A stretch of DNA of 64,000 nt from Spirochaetae bacterium HGW-Spirochaetae-4 (GCA_002839335.1 PGXU01000012.1:1-64000); one strand, 5' to 3'. Positions 17,769 through 27,011 are shown, numbered from the stretch's first letter. Notes: generated from the letters alone by a model not told the origin. A program made the numbers and translations.

Positions 17769-18740
17769 ATGGATAGTCATGACGAACCAACCGGATACAC
17801 ATTGCCACCTCTTTCCGATGAATTTCTCTTCCAGGTAATCTTCTGCATGGAGGACCAGGCCAATGAGTATTGTGTCGACCTGAAGGACGGGATCATCACC
17901 GAGACGGCGTTCGTGGCGGACCGGCGCGAGATCGATCCCCAGCGATTCCTGGACTTGCCGCCGTGGTATCCGTCCGATGGGTTCAGGACAATGGAGAAGT
18001 TCGTGTCGACGTTGCGCAATCCGATCTACCGGGAACGGCTACGGCAGGTGCTCCAGTCGGGCAAAGGGGTCTTCAGGCAATTCAAGGATGTCCTGCATGA
18101 GCAATCCTCGTTGGAGCGCTTGTGGTACTATTATAAGGATAGGGAGATCAGACGCAGGATATTCCATTGGTATGAACGGCATGACGAGGCTTTCAGACTC
18201 GCGCGATTGGGTGAGGAGGCTCCAGAGGACGGTCCGGGCGAGTTGATCCGTGAGGATTTCGCCATAGTGACCGATGCGGGACCGTATCTCGAAGACATCG
18301 AGTCGGCGGGTGCGAGGATTGTCGAACGCCTGCATGCATCGGGCCAACGGACAGACTTGCATATCGCAGTCCAGGTGCGCGAGGCATGGAAAGAGCATGT
18401 CGATGACAAGCACGTCGTTGCGCTGTCCCTGAGCGGTCAGTTCGTCGCGTTCATCCGTTATCGGGTGTATGTGGATGAGGGGGTGGCGGTCATTCGTTGC
18501 TATGCGGTGGAAGGGGAGTTCCAGGGGCTGGGAGTCTTCCATTATCTGTTCGACAGTTTGTGTGCGCAACTCAACAATCAAGGGATTCGGGAAGTCGTGG
18601 TGAGGCTGGCTGGTGAATCGATTAAAATCGAGCATATGTTCGAATCGGTCAATCCGGTGAACCTTACCAGGACTATTTCGATTTCAGTTCCGCAGTGGTG
18701 CGATGATATTCCGAATATTGAACAATCTTCATTTGTATAA
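17769..18740 (+). CDS. UPF0158 domain fused to a GNAT-like C-terminal domain
   Basis: 323 aa. Residues about 10-145 resemble UPF0158: an acidic start, DPQRFLDLPPWYPSDGFRTMEKFV, GKGVFRQFKDVLHEQ and WYYYKDREIRRRIFHWY. After a linker, residues about 190-305 look like an N-acetyltransferase (GNAT) fold: VALSLSGQFVAFIRYRVY, VIRCYAVEGEFQGLGVFHYLF (the acetyl-CoA-binding strand and Q/R-x-x-G-x-G/A region, degenerate) and IREVVVRLA. The GNAT assignment is weaker than the UPF0158 one. The ATG at 17769 is used instead of 17754 because of the leaderless promoter geometry. Function unknown; it is a single gene between eno and the porin. Confidence 0.65.
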   Translation: MDSHDEPTGYTLPPLSDEFLFQVIFCMEDQANEYCVDLKDGIITETAFVADRREIDPQRFLDLPPWYPSDGFRTMEKFVSTLRNPIYRERLRQVLQSGKGVFRQFKDVLHEQSSLERLWYYYKDREIRRRIFHWYERHDEAFRLARLGEEAPEDGPGELIREDFAIVTDAGPYLEDIESAGARIVERLHASGQRTDLHIAVQVREAWKEHVDDKHVVALSLSGQFVAFIRYRVYVDEGVAVIRCYAVEGEFQGLGVFHYLFDSLCAQLNNQGIREVVVRLAGESIKIEHMFESVNPVNLTRTISISVPQWCDDIPNIEQSSFV

Positions 18741-18899
18741 TTATTCAAATATTGCATGAATTTTCACATCTTACACACATAAAACCGACATCAAAATTGC
18801 CATTTTTTTGTGGATAGCGTAGAATTTGTTTTGAAAAATGTGATTTGCATGGTTTTTATATAGAACGCATGTAACTATTCAATCGAATATGAATTTAAC

Positions 18900-18928
18900 T
18901 TGACAGGTATATGGGGCGTTGTTATAAT
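18900..18928 (+). promoter_or_regulatory. consensus sigma-70-type promoter of the porin gene
   Basis: TTGACA (18900-18905), 17 nt, TATAAT (18923-18928): a perfect match to the consensus, about 70 nt before the ATG. A very high level of transcription is expected, fitting an abundant outer-membrane protein. Confidence 0.9.
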
Positions 18929-18997
18929 CCGTCTTGTATAACGAGAAAAGGGAAGAAGCGGGTCTTTGAGCCTGTCCCGAATTTTTTTGGAGGAAGT

Positions 18998-20248
18998 ATG
19001 AAGAAAATTTCTGCAGTACTTTTGGTTCTAGTACTCGTGGGCAGTGTGGCTTTCGCCGGCTTCACGGGTTCGGCAACGACTGGGTTTGGTTATAATTTGG
19101 ATTCAGGTGCAGTAGGTTTCATTACGCAGAGCCAAGCTGTATCCGTTGATGTCACTTTCTTGAGTGAGATTGGTAGTGCAAAGGGCGAAGGCGATATTTA
19201 TGCTGAAATCAATGCGACTTTAGATTTCAAATTTGATAACGCTGACGAAGACACATTACATGATGCTGATGAGATTGATGTTGAGTTCGAAATCACCAGT
19301 GCAAAGATTATCGCTGAGAACTGGTACGTTGGTATTCTTGAAGCTCTAGATGCTCCAAACTTTGCCAAATCTGCAATCGAAAGCAAAGATCGAACTTCTG
19401 CTGATAACGATCTTGGCTATTCTTTTGACGAAGACAAGACTGATTGGGCAGACGTCCAAGCTTCTGCGTACTTTGGAAAGGTAGCTGGAGTTGAAATTGG
19501 TTTCAGTGATTATGTTGCAAGTGTCGGTTTTCTTGGCAATCTGAAAGATGATCCTGTAACATATGACCTTTACGGAACTTTGACCACTCCTGCATTTGAA
19601 GTTGGTGATGGTCTGACAGTACAGGCTGGAGTAGCTGGATTGCTTGCTGACGATAACAATGCTGGTTCCGGATCAGTGAAATTTGCTTACGAAATGGACG
19701 ATGTGAAAGCAAGTGTCGCGGCAGACGTAGTCTATGATGGTGGTGTTGAAGCCGATGTTGCTCTTGCTGCTGCTTATGATGTCTACAGCTTGGATGTTTA
19801 TTTTGCTACAGTCGAATCCTATAACAAGGTTGATACTGCAACAACAAATCTCCTTTCTGCCAAAGTCGTTGTCGACCTCGATCCTCTTACAGTCACCGTC
19901 ACTGGCAAGAACTTGTTGAATACTCAGGCTTTGAGTGGTTCGGTCAAGTACCAAGTCAACGATGAGCTTGCTGTCACCGGTCGTGGCGCCTACACACTCG
20001 ATGATTCCTCTTGGAATGGTGGAGCTGATGTTGAGTACAAGACTGCTGATTACACTGCAAAGCTCGGTGGAACATTCTATAGCACAGACAAGATTAAGTT
20101 GAATGCATCTGTTGAATCCACAACCATGATTCCTGGTGCAACTCTCAAATTGGCTTATGCTGGCGATGACGTTACTGAAGTCGATGCAGCAACAGAAGAC
20201 AATGGTAACCTCGGTAAAGTTCTTGCTTCTGTCAAAATTGCATTCTAA
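18998..20248 (+). CDS. porin-like outer-membrane beta-barrel protein
   Basis: 416 aa beginning MKKISAVLLVLVLVGSVAFAG, a signal peptide, then FTGSATTGFGYNLDSGAVGF and a long run of amphipathic beta strands with Asp/Gly/Asn turns. It is very acidic, rich in Asp, Ala and Val, and ends LGKVLASVKIAF with a terminal Phe, as in proteins inserted by the Bam machinery. Codon use is more AT-rich than in neighbours such as uvrD, consistent with a highly expressed surface protein. The start at 18998 follows GGAGGA; the track start at 18911 precedes the promoter-proximal leader. Likely a major porin; the solute is unknown. Confidence 0.8.
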   Translation: MKKISAVLLVLVLVGSVAFAGFTGSATTGFGYNLDSGAVGFITQSQAVSVDVTFLSEIGSAKGEGDIYAEINATLDFKFDNADEDTLHDADEIDVEFEITSAKIIAENWYVGILEALDAPNFAKSAIESKDRTSADNDLGYSFDEDKTDWADVQASAYFGKVAGVEIGFSDYVASVGFLGNLKDDPVTYDLYGTLTTPAFEVGDGLTVQAGVAGLLADDNNAGSGSVKFAYEMDDVKASVAADVVYDGGVEADVALAAAYDVYSLDVYFATVESYNKVDTATTNLLSAKVVVDLDPLTVTVTGKNLLNTQALSGSVKYQVNDELAVTGRGAYTLDDSSWNGGADVEYKTADYTAKLGGTFYSTDKIKLNASVESTTMIPGATLKLAYAGDDVTEVDAATEDNGNLGKVLASVKIAF

Positions 20249-20273
20249 ACAAACCACTCCAAATGGTTTACTT

Positions 20274-20300
20274 AAAGGCCGCCCACTCGGGCGGTCTTTT
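20274..20300 (+). terminator. intrinsic terminator of the porin gene
   Basis: ggccgccc-actc-gggcggtc (8 bp, one G-T pair), extended by three A-T pairs into the TTTT tail. Confidence 0.9.
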
Positions 20301-20341
20301 AACGTCCATGGAACTATCTCGTTGAGCGCTTCAAAATACCC

Positions 20342-20378
20342 TTGAATTATTCCCCTTACATAATTATATTATAATTAT
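20342..20378 (+). promoter_or_regulatory. promoter and probable operator of the brnT-brnA locus
   Basis: TTGAAT (20342-20347), 17 nt, TATATT (20365-20370), then 6 nt to the ATG at 20377. Two copies of the self-complementary octamer ATAATTAT (20360-20367 and 20371-20378) lie 11 bp apart, one helical turn, across the -10 box and start. BrnA-type antitoxins repress their own promoter, so this is the likely binding site (inference). Confidence 0.5.
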
Positions 20379-20661
20379 GATACAGTTCGAGTGAGACGAG
20401 CAGAAGGCAATTCAGAATGAACATAAGCATCATGTAGCCTTTTTGGAAGCGAAGAGTGTATTTTATGATCTTGGTGCCTTATTAATACACGATCCGGACC
20501 ACTCGGACAGCAAGGATAGGTTTATGATTCTCGGTATTAGCCAGAAACTTCATATGTTGGTTGTCTGTCATTGTTACCGATTGGAGAATGATGTTGTAAG
20601 AATTATATCTGCCAGACAAGCAACCAAGAATGAGATGATGTACTATCGTAGAGGTAACGGA
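20377..20661 (+). pseudogene. brnT: BrnT-family toxin gene with a nonsense codon and no stop before brnA
   Basis: Read from the ATG at 20377 the frame gives MIQFE, then TGA (20392-20394), then DEQKAIQNEHKHHVAFLEAK and the rest of a BrnT RNase-like toxin (IHDPDHSDSKDRF, MILGIS, VVRIISARQATKNE). The family has Trp at exactly the TGA position (FEWD), so TGG has become TGA. In addition there is no stop at the end of BrnT; the frame runs straight into brnA. The track ORF from TTG 20443 (142 aa) is the N-truncated BrnT plus BrnA. Either the toxin is dead, or rare readthrough or internal initiation makes a BrnT-BrnA fusion. No Shine-Dalgarno is visible. Confidence 0.75.
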
Positions 20662-20871
20662 ATGAGAGATGAATATGATTTCAGTTCAGCACGGGAGAAT
20701 CCATATATCCCAAAACTCAAGAAACAGATAACCATCCGGCTTGATGCTCAAACCATCGAATATTTCAAGTTGATGGCAGAAGAAACCGGTATCACCTACC
20801 AGAACTTGATCAATCAATATCTTGCCGAGTGTGCGAAAAACAAAAAGTCATACCACTATACTTTTACATAA
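20662..20871 (+). CDS. brnA: BrnA-family antitoxin
   Basis: 69 aa from the ATG at 20662, preceded by GAGG. It starts MRDEYDFSSARENPY and continues LKKQITIRLDAQTIEYFKLM and TGITYQNLINQYLAECA, the usual BrnA layout: an N-terminal toxin-contacting segment and a C-terminal ribbon-helix-helix DNA-binding domain. It lies in the same frame as the broken brnT and may be made alone from its own start. Known BrnA proteins neutralise BrnT and repress the operon; here it may survive as an orphan antitoxin or repressor. Confidence 0.8.
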   Translation: MRDEYDFSSARENPYIPKLKKQITIRLDAQTIEYFKLMAEETGITYQNLINQYLAECAKNKKSYHYTFT

Positions 20872-20900
20872 AAAAATATGGAGGTCATACACTGACCTCC
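20869..20900 (-). terminator. intrinsic terminator of the ftsH-hslO-rlmKL operon
   Basis: On the minus strand ggaggtca-gtgta-tgacctcc (8 bp perfect) is followed by ATATTTTTTT. It lies 25 nt past the rlmKL stop. Confidence 0.85.
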
Positions 20901-20925
20901 AACTATACACATACATCCGTCGAGC

Positions 20926-23169
20926 TTATGCTTTCTTTTTGACTACTTTCCTCATGGGTTTTTCCAGCTCACGGGGCTGCATCCTAACAATCGCCTTGCG
21001 GTGCTTGATCAGGTAACAGTAATGGATCTTCTGATCCCGGATAAAGTCATCCCCAATGGTCTGCGCAGTAATCTCCTCAACGTCATATTCTTCCTCAAGC
21101 TCCGGATCGATGGAGAACTTTCGGAAATTGGTCGAGAATATCAATGTGCCCTGTTGGGACAAATGCTTCATGGTCGCATGCACCAACCTGGTTTGGTCAC
21201 GATCCACATCGAATTCCCTGCGCATCTTCGAATTGCTGAAGGTAGGGGGATCGCAGAATATCAAGTCGTACATATCGTATGTCGAGCGCAACCATTCGAT
21301 GCAATCTTCCTTGTAGAAGAAATGGTTCATACCCTCGAATCCGTTCATCCTCATATTCCTGATCGCCCAGTCTAGGTAGGTCGATGAGGCGTCGACGGAG
21401 ACCGTGCTGAGGGCCCCGCCAGCTGCCGCATGCACCGTTGCCGTCCCCGTATAGGAGAACAGGTTGAGGAAGCGCTTGCCCTCGGCCATTTCCTCGATCA
21501 TCTTACGGACCGGACGATGGTCCAGGAATATCCCCGTATCGAGATAATCGGTGAAGTTGACCATGAACATGTGCCCGTGTTCGCGAATGATAAAGAACTT
21601 TCCGGCCGATGAAAGCTTTTCGTACTGACTGAGACCTTTCTGCTCGCGCCGCTGTTTCACAAAGATCATCTCGCGCTCGATTCCCATCACACGCTCGGTC
21701 GCATCGATCAGTTCTTCGAGGCGCCGTTCGGCATCATCCGGATCAATGGTCGACGGTGGGGCATACTCCTGCAGATGCAGGTATTTGCCATCATACCAGT
21801 CGATGGCAGCCGAGTATTCGGGCATATCGGCATCGTAGATTCGGTAGGAGGTTACTCCCTGGGCTTCCATGAGCGGTTTGATCCTCGAAAGGTTCTTCTT
21901 CAACCGGTTGTACGCCATTTCCGCACCGGGAGTGAGAGGTTGAGCCAGCCGTTCCTTCTTGCGTTGGACAGCCTTGTCTATCATCTCCTGCCGCTGCTCG
22001 CGGGTGAACACGAGATAATGCGCCAACTGGGCTTCCAGTGGACCGTTATACAAGGAGTTGGTCCGATCCGGCTTCATATCGACATAGCTGAGCAGTTCCT
22101 TGTCGCCACAGAGAATGCTTACACGCCAACCGGGAAACAGGGTATTGAACTGCTTGCCCAGGGAGAGGTAGAGCGCTTCAATGGAGTCGCCACTAGCCAT
22201 GCGAACCCCATACGGAGGATCGGTGATAGCATAGTGGATGCCTTCGGGAACATCTTCCTCGGTGATCGAGGTGAAATCCTTGAGCTCGAACGAAAGCACA
22301 CTCTCGAGCCCGGCATTCTTGGCATGGAGCCGGCACAACCGGATCGCCTCGGGGTCGTTGTCCCATCCGATGATCCTGACATCCCGCTGCATACCGATCT
22401 TTTGTCTCTCGTAGGCCTCGTCCAACACCTCTTCCCAAATATCGGGATCGTGCATGTCGAGCTTGAGGAACGCGAAACGGTTGTTGTCCAGTAGTCCCGG
22501 GGCCGTATCGGTAGCCATGAGGGCCGCCTCGATGGGAATCGTACCGGAACCGCAGAACGGGTCGAGCAACAGGGCTGGTGCGCCGTCAAGCACTGTCTTG
22601 TACCAATCGCTTCGAACCAATACCGCAGAGGCGAGGTTTTCCTTGAGGACCGCACCGGTATCGCCTTCTCGGTAGCCGCGCTTGTGCAACGACTTGCCCG
22701 AGAAATCAAGATACCAGGTGACCGCATCGTGTTCGAAGTGGACATGGAACGTCACATCGGGATTGTCGAATTCGACCGTCGGGCGCTCGCCCTCATGACG
22801 CTCCTTGAGCCGATCCACAATGGCATCCTTGAGTCTGATTGCCCCGAACGTGGTCTTCTTCAACCACGGACAGTTCATGGCTGTTACCGTGACGGTGAAC
22901 GTCTTCGTCGGATCAAGCCAGGTTTCCCAAGGTATTTGCATGGAGGACTCGTAGAATTCATCGGGACCGAACAACTCGTCATCCTGGGCTATGCCCAGCA
23001 TGAGACGGGTCGAGATCCGTGTCTGCAAACAAAAGCGGTAGGCGGTGGCGAGGTCTGCCTCGAACTCCACACCGGCATTGACCAGATGAACTTCGGTAGC
23101 GCCGGCATCTTTTGCCTCTTGGGCGACCATGTCGTTCTGGTTGGCGGCAGCAGCCGCAAAGTATATCAT
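20926..23169 (-). CDS. rlmL: bifunctional 23S rRNA methyltransferase RlmKL
   Basis: Two methyltransferases in one chain that modify 23S rRNA (m2G2445 and m7G2069 in E. coli). The N-terminal THUMP-type region and first domain show SGKSLHKRGYREGDTGA, LLDPFCGSGTIPIEAALMA (SAM site) and ITDPPYGVRM (catalytic D/N-PPY, near residue 310). The second domain has QKGLSQYEKL, FLNLFSYTGTATVHAAAGGA (SAM site) and IFCDPPTFSNSKMR. 747 aa, close to the family's usual 700. The start at 23169 has AAGGAG built into the hslO stop region (TAAGGAG), 9 nt after hslO, so it is the third gene of the operon. Confidence 0.95.
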   Translation of the reverse strand: MIYFAAAAANQNDMVAQEAKDAGATEVHLVNAGVEFEADLATAYRFCLQTRISTRLMLGIAQDDELFGPDEFYESSMQIPWETWLDPTKTFTVTVTAMNCPWLKKTTFGAIRLKDAIVDRLKERHEGERPTVEFDNPDVTFHVHFEHDAVTWYLDFSGKSLHKRGYREGDTGAVLKENLASAVLVRSDWYKTVLDGAPALLLDPFCGSGTIPIEAALMATDTAPGLLDNNRFAFLKLDMHDPDIWEEVLDEAYERQKIGMQRDVRIIGWDNDPEAIRLCRLHAKNAGLESVLSFELKDFTSITEEDVPEGIHYAITDPPYGVRMASGDSIEALYLSLGKQFNTLFPGWRVSILCGDKELLSYVDMKPDRTNSLYNGPLEAQLAHYLVFTREQRQEMIDKAVQRKKERLAQPLTPGAEMAYNRLKKNLSRIKPLMEAQGVTSYRIYDADMPEYSAAIDWYDGKYLHLQEYAPPSTIDPDDAERRLEELIDATERVMGIEREMIFVKQRREQKGLSQYEKLSSAGKFFIIREHGHMFMVNFTDYLDTGIFLDHRPVRKMIEEMAEGKRFLNLFSYTGTATVHAAAGGALSTVSVDASSTYLDWAIRNMRMNGFEGMNHFFYKEDCIEWLRSTYDMYDLIFCDPPTFSNSKMRREFDVDRDQTRLVHATMKHLSQQGTLIFSTNFRKFSIDPELEEEYDVEEITAQTIGDDFIRDQKIHYCYLIKHRKAIVRMQPRELEKPMRKVVKKKA

Positions 23170-23178
23170 AAGGACTCC

Positions 23179-24102
23179 TTACTGCAATAATGTGTCCAAT
23201 TCATCTTTTCCGAAGGGATACACGGACCCGCAATTGAAACAATGCAGTTCCAAGGGGAACGGACCCTCTGCCAGGATAGCTGTCCTTTCATCCTGCGGAA
23301 GTGATCGGAGATAATCGGCGAACCGTTTGCGGTCGCACGGACATGAGAATCCATACGGCAAATGCTCCAGATGACGCGGATCGGAAGCGGCGAACACCTC
23401 TTCCACGAAGTCCGCTCCGGACTTTCCTTCCGACAGGAATTTTCCAAGCGAAGGCATGTTCGCACAGGTCATTTCCAGTTCTTCCAGTTGGGCATCGTCC
23501 GAACCGGGCAGATTCTGAAGGAACAAACCGCCGGCACCCACCACACGACCTTCCCGGTCGAATTGGATGCTCAGTGAAACCACCGAGGGGGTCTGTTCGG
23601 AAATTAGGAAATATTCGGCCAAATCCTTGGCGATACTGCCGTGTTGGAGCATCACCTGGCCAGTGAACGGAGACTTCTTTCCTTCCAGCAATTTCGTCAC
23701 GGTAAGGAAACCGGGGCCGAAGAACGGGGAGAGGTCGAAACTTTCCAGGGGTTTGTCGATGGGAATGGGGACTTCCTTCAAATATCCCCTTACTGCGCCG
23801 ATAGCCCAGGCTTCGATATAGACACCCTTGATCGGGCCCCCGCATTCTATGGATAGTTGCACCCGGTCGTCACCTTTTACTGTCGACGCCAACAGGCCGC
23901 CGGCCAGATAGCCATGGCCGAGTACCAAGGTTTCAAGGATCCCCAGATTGTGGTTTGCACGCATCTGGTTTACTACTCCTGTTCCCTGGAGCACAACCGC
24001 ACGGATCGAACCGTCGTTCAGCAGGAAAACATCCCTTCCATCTTCAGGAAGGGATTGTATATGGGAACGTAAGAAATCATCTTCAATAGGTTTGCGAATC
24101 AT
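23179..24102 (-). CDS. hslO: redox-regulated chaperone Hsp33
   Basis: A cytoplasmic holdase chaperone activated by oxidation. Recognised from the C-terminal zinc site, with Cys pairs in FSCPCDR and HCFNCGSVY (C-x-C and C-x-x-C as in Hsp33), and from IECGGPIKGVYIEAWAIGAVRGY, GQVMLQHGSIAKDLAEYF and VGAGGLFLQNLPGS in the chaperone domain. 307 aa, full length. It follows ftsH by 11 nt and precedes rlmKL by 9 nt. It has no Shine-Dalgarno, so translation is probably coupled to ftsH. The ftsH-hslO pairing fits a protein-quality operon. Confidence 0.95.
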   Translation of the reverse strand: MIRKPIEDDFLRSHIQSLPEDGRDVFLLNDGSIRAVVLQGTGVVNQMRANHNLGILETLVLGHGYLAGGLLASTVKGDDRVQLSIECGGPIKGVYIEAWAIGAVRGYLKEVPIPIDKPLESFDLSPFFGPGFLTVTKLLEGKKSPFTGQVMLQHGSIAKDLAEYFLISEQTPSVVSLSIQFDREGRVVGAGGLFLQNLPGSDDAQLEELEMTCANMPSLGKFLSEGKSGADFVEEVFAASDPRHLEHLPYGFSCPCDRKRFADYLRSLPQDERTAILAEGPFPLELHCFNCGSVYPFGKDELDTLLQ

Positions 24103-24113
24103 AGTGGTATAGA

Positions 24114-26084
24114 TTACGCAACAACACCATTTTGTGCAAGCGTTTGGAACTCGTCTCCGTCGATAACTTCTTTCTCCAAGAGAATTGCCGTTATTTTTTC
24201 CAAGACTTCCCGATTTTTTCCCAACTTCTCCAGGACAGTCTTGTAGCGCTCGTTCACAATTCGTGCCGTCTCACTATCTATGTATTCTTGGGCGACTTCC
24301 GAATATTCACGGGCTCCACCCAACCCTTGGCTGGTCGTGGATGGTAGCGTTATGTTCCTGTAGCGCTCGCTCATACCGAATTCGGTGATCATACGGCGTA
24401 CCATGTCGCTTGCCCGGCTGATATCGTTTCCCGCACCGGTGGAAATCTCTCCGAAAATTAGTTCTTCGGCAGCCCTGCCTCCCATGAGTGTATCGATATT
24501 TCCAAGCAGCTCGCTTTCGCTCATGAGGAACCGGTCCTCTGTGGGATACTGCAATGTATATCCGAGCGCTCCAAGCCCACGGGGAATGATCGATATCTTC
24601 GAAACGGGAGGCGCACCAATTGTGGTATAGGCGGTGAGCGCATGACCCGTCTCATGGTATGCGACCTTCTTGCGTTCGTCATCGGTCAGGATCCTGCTTT
24701 TGCGTTGCAAGCCGGCGACAGATTTCTCGATCGCTTCCTCGAAGTCGGATTGGTTGACGGTCTTTCTTCCGGAACGGACGGCCATGAGTGCCGCCTCGTT
24801 TGCGATATTCGCAAGGTCGGCTCCGGCTAGGCCAGCGGCAGACTGTGCGATTTTGCGCAAGTCTACGCCATCGGCTATCTTGATTCCCTTCGTATGGATC
24901 TTCAGGATTGCCAAGCGCCCATCCAGATCAGGTTTGTCCACCAGGACCTGGCGGTCGAAACGACCCGGCCTCAACAAAGCCTGGTCAAGGATTTCGGGGC
25001 GGTTGGTTGCAGCGATAATGATGACCCCGGTGCGCGAGTCGAACCCATCCATCTCGACCAACAGCTGGTTGAGCGTCTGTTCGCGCTCGTCGTTGCCACC
25101 GAAGCCGGCCTGGCTTCTGGTACGGCCGATCGCGTCTATCTCATCGATGAATATGATACAGGGTGATTTTTCCCTTGCCTGCCTGAACAGGTCACGTACA
25201 CGGGCCGCACCGACACCGACGAACATCTCGACAAAGTCTGCGCCACTCATACGGAAGAAGGGAACCCCCGCTTCACCGGCCACAGCCTTTGCCAACAGGG
25301 TCTTTCCGGTTCCAGGAGGACCGACCAGCAGAACTCCCTTGGGAATCTTGCCTCCGATTTCCGTATACTTGTCCGGATTCTTCAGGAAGTCGACCACCTC
25401 CTCCAACTCGAGTTTGCTCTCATCCGCACCTGCGACATCCTTGAACCGTACCCCCGTATCTCCCTCGGCTACGATCTTCGCCTTGTTCTGGTTGAAGGAG
25501 AGGACACCTTGGCCGCCTCCCTGTCCCATCTTCGCGAACACGAAGCGCCAGATCGCAAGGAATATCAGCATGGGAAGGATATAGCTGAGCAGCGATGAGA
25601 AGAGACTTGGAGTCTCGGGCGCCGTCGCATAATATTCGATTCCGGCTTCGTCCAACAATGGTATGAAAGTCGGATCGTCCAAGGCATATGTGGAGAAGGA
25701 TTGGATATCAGGCGTCTGTTGGGTCAATCCCTGCAAGCCTGTGGTCTGTACGGTATTCACCACTTGCTCTCGGCTTATGGTGTACCCGACATACTTGTTC
25801 TCCTGGATCTCGACCCGGACGATCTGGCCGGACCGGATCATGTTCTTGAACTGGTTGTAATCGACCGCAGTCACATTCGTGTTGCGCATCAGATACGTGT
25901 TGATCATCATCATCGCAAGAATGATGAAGATAAAGTACCAGAACGAGAACTTGAAGCGCTTTCCAAAAATGGAGAATTTCCCATTGTCCTTGTGGATGCC
26001 CGGCTCTTTTTCTGGGCAAGGTTTGTTCTTGCCCATCTGATTGGGCTTCTGTTTGTCCTGGCATTCCGAATCTTTCTCTGTCAT
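24114..26084 (-). CDS. ftsH: ATP-dependent zinc metalloprotease FtsH
   Basis: Membrane-anchored AAA+ protease. The first transmembrane helix is at about residues 42-62 ([19 protein letters not shown]), a periplasmic domain follows, and the second helix is near 165 ([20 protein letters not shown]). Then come Walker [20 protein letters not shown] near 255, pore loop [22 protein letters not shown], Walker [13 protein letters not shown], the second region of homology [20 protein letters not shown] and the zinc site HETGHA near 475. The ATG at 26084 is chosen over the track start (26123) because of GAGGT 5 nt upstream and a typical charged N-terminus. 656 aa. Confidence 0.96.
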   Translation of the reverse strand: MTEKDSECQDKQKPNQMGKNKPCPEKEPGIHKDNGKFSIFGKRFKFSFWYFIFIILAMMMINTYLMRNTNVTAVDYNQFKNMIRSGQIVRVEIQENKYVGYTISREQVVNTVQTTGLQGLTQQTPDIQSFSTYALDDPTFIPLLDEAGIEYYATAPETPSLFSSLLSYILPMLIFLAIWRFVFAKMGQGGGQGVLSFNQNKAKIVAEGDTGVRFKDVAGADESKLELEEVVDFLKNPDKYTEIGGKIPKGVLLVGPPGTGKTLLAKAVAGEAGVPFFRMSGADFVEMFVGVGAARVRDLFRQAREKSPCIIFIDEIDAIGRTRSQAGFGGNDEREQTLNQLLVEMDGFDSRTGVIIIAATNRPEILDQALLRPGRFDRQVLVDKPDLDGRLAILKIHTKGIKIADGVDLRKIAQSAAGLAGADLANIANEAALMAVRSGRKTVNQSDFEEAIEKSVAGLQRKSRILTDDERKKVAYHETGHALTAYTTIGAPPVSKISIIPRGLGALGYTLQYPTEDRFLMSESELLGNIDTLMGGRAAEELIFGEISTGAGNDISRASDMVRRMITEFGMSERYRNITLPSTTSQGLGGAREYSEVAQEYIDSETARIVNERYKTVLEKLGKNREVLEKITAILLEKEVIDGDEFQTLAQNGVVA

Positions 26085-26149
26085 GTACACCTCATAGGCC
26101 GTCACCTGGTTGTGACGTGCCACCTACAATATACACTTCCTGCCGGCAA

Positions 26150-26184
26150 TCGACAAACCGGCGATTGTGGCCTATAGTCACCAT
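26150..26184 (+). promoter_or_regulatory. promoter of the SDR gene, leaderless layout
   Basis: TCGACA (26150-26155), 17 nt, TATAGT (26173-26178), then exactly 6 nt to the ATG at 26185. No Shine-Dalgarno is present. Confidence 0.6.
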
Positions 26185-26928
26185 ATGAAATTGTCTGGAT
26201 CTGTTGTGGTGGTCACCGGAGCCTCCGACCGCTTGGGACGCATGCTCGCCCTCGGATTGGCTGCGCGTGGAGCCAAGGTGGTGGTGCATTGCCATACCCA
26301 AACCGGAAGTGCCGACAAGACCGTTGCCCTCATACAGGAACGTGGAGGGACTGCGTTTCGACTATCCGCCGACCTGACGAGTATGGAAGGTATCGAAGCC
26401 TTGGCCGCATCGCCTGTCGAACATTTCGGACGGTGGGATGCCCTGGTCAACTCTGCCTCGGTATTCCGTACGATTGGTATCGGGGAAGTTGGAGAGGCTG
26501 ATTGGCAACTTGACCAGGACCTTCACCAGAGGGCTCCATTCTTCCTTTCGAAAGCCTTGTATCGGTTTCGCGAGACCGTCGAGGTAGCGGAAACGCCTGC
26601 TTGTGTGGTGAATATCACCGACACGGGGGTCCGCCGTCCGACTGCGAGCCGTCCATCGTACTACTGCGCAAAATCTGCACTTGAAAGCCAGGCACGGATA
26701 CTTGGGGTGGCCTTCGCTCCGCTGGTACGGGTAAATACCGTGGCTCCTGGGGCTGTCATACCGGCAGTTCAAGCCGATGAAACGTATTTTGCACAGTTGA
26801 AGAAACGGTTGCCGCTAGGCAGGTTGGCATCACCCGAGGACGTGGTGGATGCGGTTATCTTCTTGTTCGAGAACGATTCAATCACGGGCCAAACAATAGC
26901 GGTTGACGGTGGCGAACACCTGTTGTAG
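26185..26928 (+). CDS. short-chain dehydrogenase/reductase (pteridine-reductase-like)
   Basis: NAD(P)-dependent oxidoreductase of the classical SDR family, 247 aa. Cofactor motif VVVTGASDRLGRM (T-G-x3-G-x-G variant) at the start, DALVNSASVF (the NNAG region, here NSAS), VVNITDTG with an unusual Asp-Thr where the catalytic Ser is expected, YYCAKSALE (Y-x-x-x-K, catalytic), and LVRVNTVAPGAV. The arrangement GASDRLGR with NSAS and YCAKSAL resembles FolM and pteridine reductases, so dihydrobiopterin or folate reduction is possible but not shown. A single gene divergent from ftsH, expressed as a leaderless mRNA by the promoter geometry. Confidence 0.82.
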   Translation: MKLSGSVVVVTGASDRLGRMLALGLAARGAKVVVHCHTQTGSADKTVALIQERGGTAFRLSADLTSMEGIEALAASPVEHFGRWDALVNSASVFRTIGIGEVGEADWQLDQDLHQRAPFFLSKALYRFRETVEVAETPACVVNITDTGVRRPTASRPSYYCAKSALESQARILGVAFAPLVRVNTVAPGAVIPAVQADETYFAQLKKRLPLGRLASPEDVVDAVIFLFENDSITGQTIAVDGGEHLL

Positions 26929-26945
26929 ATTCTGCAGAAGATAAG

Positions 26946-26962
26946 TGTGAAAAATTTTCACA
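26946..26962 (+). promoter_or_regulatory. upstream activator site 1 of the efflux operon (17-bp palindrome)
   Basis: A perfect palindrome TGTGAAAA-A-TTTTCACA. It shares TGTGAA-N5-TTCACA with a second copy 66 bp downstream. It lies 148-164 bp before the -24 element, the usual enhancer distance for NtrC-type activators. Confidence 0.65.
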
Positions 26963-27011
26963 TCCTGAAATCGATGGAAGAGCTTGCGCAGCATATATGG
27001 CAACGGATTGG

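Noticed and set aside
20392-20394. TGA read as Trp through an altered genetic code
   Set aside because: TGA serves as a normal stop for many genes here (for example rimO, uvrD, hipB, padR), and Trp is encoded by TGG throughout.
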